A stretch of 64,000 nucleotides of DNA, taken from Halomonas sp. UBA3074 (lineage in GTDB: Bacteria; Pseudomonadota; Gammaproteobacteria; Pseudomonadales; Halomonadaceae). The notes below the pieces were generated by a model. That model had not been told where the DNA came from and did no database searches. It saw only the letters and a program-made list of their open reading frames with translations. The DNA lies in the NCBI RefSeq assembly GCF_002366715.1, contig NZ_DFBS01000042.1:1-64000 (forward strand). The letters run 5' to 3'. The position numbers and the translations under genes were made by a program. Numbering within the stretch: the stretch's first letter is position 1; the number at the start of each line of letters is the position of its first letter. This document shows positions 59,467 through 64,000 of this stretch, one piece after another.

Positions 59467-60630
59467 TTAAAAAGGCGTTTCCAGCGCTTTGCCCATTTTG
59501 TTCAGAAAATCCTCGCACGCTTCAAGCTGCTCAATATCGATATATTCATCGGGCTGATGCGCCTGGGCGATGCTACCAGGGCCAAGAATGATGGTTTGCA
59601 AGCCCTGCCCCTGGAACTGCCCCGCTTCTGTGGCATACGCCACTGCATGGTCGCAGCATCCTGCTGGCAAATGGTCTTTGGCCAAGCGAAGCACCTGGTC
59701 GTTCTCGCGATCAGCCAAGCCTGGCACTGTCACATTTAGCGGCTCGGTGATGATTTCAACGTGCTTGCCTTTGGCCTGCAGCTCAGCGCTTAGCTGAGCG
59801 CAATAGGCCTCAAAGCGCGCGTATATTTCATCGAAAGTATCCGTGGGCAGGTGACGAATTTCCCACTCGAACTGACACTCCCGCGCCATGATGTTGATCG
59901 CCGTACCGCCTTTGATTTTACCCACGTGCAGGCTGGTATGCGGCACGTTAAAGGCTTCATCGACGCGCCCCTCTCCGACCAATGCCGCCATGGCGTCTTC
60001 GATAAAGGTAACTAGCCTTGCCGCTACGTGAATAGCTGAAGTGCCTTGATTGACTTGGCTGCTATGAGCTTCCTGGCCGATCACGGTCGTACGCAGATTG
60101 GTGGCCCCTTTTTGGGCCACCACGGGCTGCATGCTGGTGGGCTCGCCCACGATCACATGGGCAGTCGTCGAGTAGTGCTCGTAAAAGCGCTTAATGAGGC
60201 TGGGCGCGCCGACGCAGCCGATCTCTTCATCGTATGAAAAGCCAAGGTAGATAGGCTGCTGTAAAGGCGCCTTCGCCCAGGTAGGCACCATGGCGAGCAC
60301 ACTGGCAATAAACCCTTTCATGTCGCAGGTGCCGCGCCCATAGAGCCGCCCATCGTTGCCATCGCGCAGTGTGAAGGGATCGCTGGACCACGGCTGCCCG
60401 GCTACCGGCACCACATCGGTATGCCCCGAGAGCATCACCCCACCCGGCGCATCCGGGCCGATTCTTGCTATCAAATTGGCCTTGGTGTGGCACGGGCTCA
60501 TTACCCGCTCGGCGCTAACGCCGTGCGCAGTCAAATAGCCTTCCACGAACTCAATCAACGCCAAATTGGATTCGCTGGAGGTAGTATCGAAACCAACCAG
60601 TTTTTCTAGCAGTTCAATGGCGTGGGACAT
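59467..60630 (-). CDS. argE: Acetylornithine deacetylase
   Basis: M20-family metallohydrolase of 387 residues that removes the acetyl group from N-acetylornithine in arginine synthesis. Zinc ligands are in VMLSGHTDVVPVAGQPW near residue 72 and CDMKGFIA near residue 105, and the general base is in SYDEEIGCVGAP near residue 130. ERENDQVLRLAK and IAQAHQPDEYIDIEQL near the end are typical. The ATG has GGAAAGAGAACGTT upstream. It is a single gene, divergent from ugpB. Confidence 0.93.
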   Translation of the reverse strand: MSHAIELLEKLVGFDTTSSESNLALIEFVEGYLTAHGVSAERVMSPCHTKANLIARIGPDAPGGVMLSGHTDVVPVAGQPWSSDPFTLRDGNDGRLYGRGTCDMKGFIASVLAMVPTWAKAPLQQPIYLGFSYDEEIGCVGAPSLIKRFYEHYSTTAHVIVGEPTSMQPVVAQKGATNLRTTVIGQEAHSSQVNQGTSAIHVAARLVTFIEDAMAALVGEGRVDEAFNVPHTSLHVGKIKGGTAINIMARECQFEWEIRHLPTDTFDEIYARFEAYCAQLSAELQAKGKHVEIITEPLNVTVPGLADRENDQVLRLAKDHLPAGCCDHAVAYATEAGQFQGQGLQTIILGPGSIAQAHQPDEYIDIEQLEACEDFLNKMGKALETPF

Positions 60631-60734
60631 AACGTTCTCTTTCCAGGATAGCTTTCAACATAGCGTGTATAAATCGATTGCCGCTAACCCTATCACCCCT
60701 CAACCACTTCGCCTACTCCCGCCCGTTCCAACGG

Positions 60735-60774
60735 CTGTCATCAGCTATTCACTTTGCGTTCATTAAAACGTCAT
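60735..60774 (+). promoter_or_regulatory. Candidate PhoB binding array upstream of ugpB
   Basis: Four heptamers stand at an exact 11-base period: CTGTCAT, TATTCAC, CGTTCAT, ACGTCAT, with spacers CAGC, TTTG and TAAA. The first is a perfect Pho-box unit and all four end TCAT or TCAC. It lies 85 bases before the ugpB ATG. In Escherichia coli ugp is PhoB-dependent, so the call agrees with known regulation. Confidence 0.65.
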
Positions 60775-60859
60775 CGCGCCTTTCTACTGTTCAGTACATC
60801 CAAAAATACTTAACAACGCACGAAACGCCTGATGACGTTCAGGCCCACAAGGAGCCGTT

Positions 60860-62185
60860 ATGTCTCGCTTATCACTGCATGCCCTTGCCGTTGGGGTGGC
60901 AACTGCCAGCCTAAGCCTATCTGCCCAGGCCGCCACTGACGTTAGTTGGTGGCACGCCATGGGCGGGGAATTGGGCGAAATTCTTGAAGAAATGACCGAA
61001 GAGTTTAACGCGTCACAGGATGACTACCACGTTACCCCTAGCTACCGCGGCACTTATACCGAGACGATGACGGGCGCCATTGCCGCCTTCCGTGCCAATG
61101 AGCAGCCGCATATCCTGCAGGTGTTTGAAGTCGGCACCGGCACCATGATGAACGCCAAAGGCGCCATCTACCCGGTGTATGAGTTGATGGAAGCGCATGG
61201 TCGCGCTTTTGATAATGAAGCTTTCCTGCCCGCCGTCGTGGGTTATTACACCGACACCAACGGCAATATGCTGTCTTTCCCGTTCAACTCTTCTACGCCA
61301 ATCATGTACTACAACCAGGACATGTTTGAAGAAGCGGGCCTGGACCCCGAGCAGCCCCCACAAACATGGGCAGAAGTAGCCGATTTTTCACGCCAAATCG
61401 TCGACTCGGGTGCGGCCAGCTGTGGCTTTACCACCTCCTGGCCTAGCTGGGTAATGCTGGAAAACTTCTCCGCTTGGCATAACGTGCCGCTGGGTACGCT
61501 GGAGAATGGCTTTGGCGGTATGGAAACCGAGCTGAATTTCAACAATGAGCTGGTCGCTCGCCACTGGGACAATCTCCACGACTGGCAGGAAGAAGGCGTC
61601 TTTAAATGGGGTGGCCCCGGCTCCGGCCCCGACGCTGAACCGATGTTCTACTCCCAGGACTGCGCGATTTTCTTCGGCTCTTCTGCTTCACGTGCGGATG
61701 TCGCCGCCAATTCAGAATTTGACGTCGGCTTTGGCATGCAGCCCTACTACGATGACGTAGAAGGCGCACCGCAGAACCCGATCATCGGTGGCGCCACCCT
61801 GTGGGCACTGCAGGGCCATAGCGACGAAGAGTACGAAGCCGTGGCAGCGTTCTTTGAGTACCTCTCCCAGCCCGAAGTGCAGGCACAGTGGCACCAACAA
61901 ACCGGCTACTTGCCCATCACCCAAGCCGCTTGGGATCTGAGCAAAGAACAGGGCTACTACGACGAGAATCCCGGTGCGGATATTTCGCTGAAACAGATGA
62001 CGCTCAATGAGCCGACCGAGAACTCCAAAGGCCTGCGCTTTGGCAACTTCGTCCAGATTCGCGACATGATCTCTGAAGAGATGGAAGCCGTGATGACCGG
62101 GGGCAAATCAGGCCAAGAGGCCGCCGATGACGCGGTGGAACGCGGCAATGCACTGCTGCGTGACTTTGAATCTGCCAATCAGTAA
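60860..62185 (+). CDS. ugpB: sn-Glycerol-3-phosphate ABC transporter substrate-binding protein
   Basis: Periplasmic binding protein of 441 residues. The signal peptide ends AQAA near residue 26. The UgpB opening TDVSWWHAMGGELGEILEEM and the segments SYRGTYTETMTGAIAAFRAN and FPFNSSTPIMYYNQDMFEEAG are clear, as is ESGAASCGFTTSWPSW-like sequence (here VDSGAASCGFTTSWPSW). It binds glycerol 3-phosphate or glycerophosphodiesters. The ATG follows AAGGAGCCGTT. It is the first gene of ugpBAE. Confidence 0.95.
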   Translation: MSRLSLHALAVGVATASLSLSAQAATDVSWWHAMGGELGEILEEMTEEFNASQDDYHVTPSYRGTYTETMTGAIAAFRANEQPHILQVFEVGTGTMMNAKGAIYPVYELMEAHGRAFDNEAFLPAVVGYYTDTNGNMLSFPFNSSTPIMYYNQDMFEEAGLDPEQPPQTWAEVADFSRQIVDSGAASCGFTTSWPSWVMLENFSAWHNVPLGTLENGFGGMETELNFNNELVARHWDNLHDWQEEGVFKWGGPGSGPDAEPMFYSQDCAIFFGSSASRADVAANSEFDVGFGMQPYYDDVEGAPQNPIIGGATLWALQGHSDEEYEAVAAFFEYLSQPEVQAQWHQQTGYLPITQAAWDLSKEQGYYDENPGADISLKQMTLNEPTENSKGLRFGNFVQIRDMISEEMEAVMTGGKSGQEAADDAVERGNALLRDFESANQ

Positions 62186-62275
62186 ATAAGCACTCACTTC
62201 GCCGCTTGCTCTTATAGGCAGGCGGCGAAGTCGTTTATTACGTCACGTATTAATGACGATGCTACCGAGCTACCC

Positions 62276-63160
62276 ATGCAAACCAAACGCATGACCTTTC
62301 CAGGTCGCTGGCTGCCTTTCGCGCTGCTAGCGCCCCAGGTAATAGTAACGCTGATTTTCTTTATCTGGCCTGCGGGCCAGGCACTCTACCAGTCACTACT
62401 GCGCGAAGACGCCTTTGGGCTTAAAACGACGTTTGTCGGCCTAGAGAACTTTGCTCGCTTATTTCGCGATGGCAGCTATCTCAACTCACTGTCAGTCACG
62501 GTGGTGTTTGCACTGGGCACCACGATGTTGTCGATGACGGTGGCCCTTCTGTTGGCCAGCACCGTCAACCGGATGATTCACTCACGCAGTGCCTACACCA
62601 CACTACTGGTGTGGCCCTACGCCATTGCCCCCGCGCTTGCCGGTGTGTTGTGGTGGTTCATCTTCAACCCCTCCATTGGCATCGTGCCTTATATGCTGGA
62701 AATGGTGGGTTACCAGTGGAACCACCGTAACTCGGGCAGTGACGCCATGCTGCTGGTTATTTTTGCCGCCGCCTGGAAGCAGATCTCCTATAACTTTCTG
62801 TTTTTTTTGGCGGGTTTGCAGTCCATTCCCCAATCACTGATTGAAGCCGCCTCCATTGACGGCGCCAGCCCGACGAAGCGCTTCTGGACGATTATTTTCC
62901 CACTGCTCACGCCGACCACGTTCTTCTTGCTGGTGGTGAACGTGGTGTACGCCATGTTCGATACCTTTGGCATCATCCATGCCACCACACAAGGCGGCCC
63001 GGCCCAGTCGACCAACATACTGGTTTATAAGGTCTATGCCGACGGCTTCGTGGGGCTCAACCTGGGCTCATCGGCCGCCCAATCGGTGATCCTCATGGTG
63101 ATCGTGGTCATGCTCACCATCGTTCAATTCCGCTTTATCGAGCGGCGCGTCAATTATTAA
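62276..63160 (+). CDS. ugpA: sn-Glycerol-3-phosphate ABC transporter permease UgpA
   Basis: Inner-membrane permease of 294 residues with six helices. It has LAPQVIVTLIFFIWPAGQAL in helix 1 and the EAA loop EAASIDGASPTKRFWTIIFP near residue 195. It pairs with UgpE. Spacing to ugpB is 90 bases and to ugpE 23 bases. The ATP-binding subunit ugpC is not within the window and probably follows ugpE. Confidence 0.95.
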   Translation: MQTKRMTFPGRWLPFALLAPQVIVTLIFFIWPAGQALYQSLLREDAFGLKTTFVGLENFARLFRDGSYLNSLSVTVVFALGTTMLSMTVALLLASTVNRMIHSRSAYTTLLVWPYAIAPALAGVLWWFIFNPSIGIVPYMLEMVGYQWNHRNSGSDAMLLVIFAAAWKQISYNFLFFLAGLQSIPQSLIEAASIDGASPTKRFWTIIFPLLTPTTFFLLVVNVVYAMFDTFGIIHATTQGGPAQSTNILVYKVYADGFVGLNLGSSAAQSVILMVIVVMLTIVQFRFIERRVNY

Positions 63161-63183
63161 ATCGGCCTCGCTGGAGTATTGCC

Positions 63184-64000
63184 ATGGTTGAAAACCGTCC
63201 CTGGGCCAATTTCTTCGCCCACACCGTGTTGATTATTGGCGTCGCGCTGGTGATCTTTCCGGTTTATATCGCCCTGGTGGCGTCAACACAGGCACCGGGT
63301 GAGTTAGTGCGCGGTACGCTACCGCTGTTACCCGGCCATCATGGGATCGAAAACTATACCCAGATGTGGCAGTCCGGCATATCGACGGCGAATTCACCGT
63401 CAGCCGCCCTGATGCTCTGGAACAGCTTTGTGATGGCCATGGCCATTACCGTAGGAAAGCTCTCTATTTCGCTGCTGTCAGCGTTTGCGATCGTCTACTT
63501 CCGCTTTCGCTTTCGGATGTTCTTTTTCTGGCTGATTTTCGTCACATTGATGCTGCCGGTAGAGGTACGCATCATTCCTACCTTCCAGGTGGTCGCAGAC
63601 CTAAACATGCTCAATAGCTTTGCCGGTCTGTCGATTCCCTTAATTGCCTCAGCCACGGCAACATTTTTATTTCGCCAGTTCTTTATGACCATTCCTGAAG
63701 AGATGCTGGAAGCAGCGCGAGTGGATGGCGCCGGGCCGTTAAAATTCTTTAAGGACATTTTGCTGCCGCTCTCCATTACCAATATCGCCGCACTGTTCGT
63801 CATCATGTTTATTTACGGCTGGAATCAGTACCTCTGGCCGTTAATTATCACTACCGACCCCAACTACACCACCATTGTGATGGGCATTCAGCGCATGACC
63901 TCGGAAGAGAATCCACAGTGGCAACTGGTGATGGCGGCAGTCGTCATGGCAGCACTACCGCCGGTGTTAGTGATTCTGTTTATGCAACGCCTGTTTGTGA
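63184..64000 (+). CDS. ugpE: sn-Glycerol-3-phosphate ABC transporter permease UgpE (partial)
   Basis: The frame from the ATG at 63184 (MVENRPWANFFAHTVL) runs through the window end with 272 full codons, so only about ten residues are missing compared with the usual 281. It has the EAA loop EEMLEAARVDGAGPLKFF near residue 180 and FIYGWNQYLWPLII near residue 210. GGAG is seven bases upstream of the start. Confidence 0.93.
   Translation, partial: MVENRPWANFFAHTVLIIGVALVIFPVYIALVASTQAPGELVRGTLPLLPGHHGIENYTQMWQSGISTANSPSAALMLWNSFVMAMAITVGKLSISLLSAFAIVYFRFRFRMFFFWLIFVTLMLPVEVRIIPTFQVVADLNMLNSFAGLSIPLIASATATFLFRQFFMTIPEEMLEAARVDGAGPLKFFKDILLPLSITNIAALFVIMFIYGWNQYLWPLIITTDPNYTTIVMGIQRMTSEENPQWQLVMAAVVMAALPPVLVILFMQRLFV

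Overview
The window reads as chromosome of a moderately halophilic gammaproteobacterium of the Halomonas/Vreelandella type (Halomonadaceae). The reasons are the GC-rich codon use, the gammaproteobacterial gene order (grpE-dnaK-dnaJ, recN/fur/bamE/rnfH/ratA/smpB/ssrA, ispB/rplU/rpmA/obgE/proB), an NhaD sodium/proton antiporter, a TAXI-type TRAP transporter and a tmRNA tag ANDENYAQGALAA. The genus is an inference from style and content; no database search was possible.

Layout. 1-4.4 kb: heat-shock chaperones grpE, dnaK and dnaJ on the minus strand, with two sigma-32-like promoters. 4.4-9.1 kb: recN with a LexA-like box, divergent fur/bamE, rnfH/ratA, smpB and ssrA. 9.1-10.4 kb: a small accessory patch behind the tmRNA, holding an unknown four-helix membrane protein, a possible small ORF and a perfect inverted repeat. 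10.4-13.7 kb: a carbon-nitrogen hydrolase and an APC permease, divergent from a LuxR-type regulator. 13.9-15.2 kb: a zinT-like metal-binding protein with a candidate Zur site, and a cold-shock protein. 15.5-22 kb: a CaCA antiporter, a prephenate-dehydratase-like protein, a TAXI-TRAP transporter and nhaD. 22-29 kb: two GGDEF/EAL proteins with a GST, an ABM-domain protein, a DUF2835 protein and a putative zinc metalloprotease between them.

29-40.5 kb: an NlpC/P60 lipoprotein, a histidine phosphatase, the phosphonate-type ABC transporter phnD-phnC-phnE-phnE, an EAL-CBS-GGDEF protein, and an apparent operon PepSY / response regulator / histidine kinase / PhoD-like phosphatase, with a second PepSY protein divergent from it. 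41-48.4 kb: glutamate dehydrogenase, a DUF1853 protein, proB, obg, rpmA, rplU, ispB and tRNA-Pro(CGG). 48.5-54.6 kb: an MFS transporter, a TauE/SafE permease, and a two-gene DNA-repair unit (FAN1-like VRR-NUC nuclease plus an Fe-S XPD/DinG-type helicase with an N-terminal PD-(D/E)XK-like domain). 54.6-60.6 kb: an M14 carboxypeptidase-like protein, a histone-deacetylase-family amidohydrolase, a GIY-YIG protein, a YchJ-like protein and argE. 60.8 kb to the end: ugpB, ugpA and a partial ugpE for glycerol-3-phosphate uptake.

A theme that links distant parts of the window is phosphate. Both phnD and ugpB are preceded by arrays of four CTGTCAT-like heptamers at an exact 11-base period, the architecture of PhoB binding sites. 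A PhoD-like phosphatase and a histidine phosphatase lie nearby. The least ordinary loci are the nuclease/helicase repair pair, the unexplained segment next to ssrA, a 31-codon ORF with histidine-asparagine repeats ahead of ispB, and an MFS gene whose reading frame extends upstream of any usual start codon. No CRISPR array, insertion sequence or prophage was seen.
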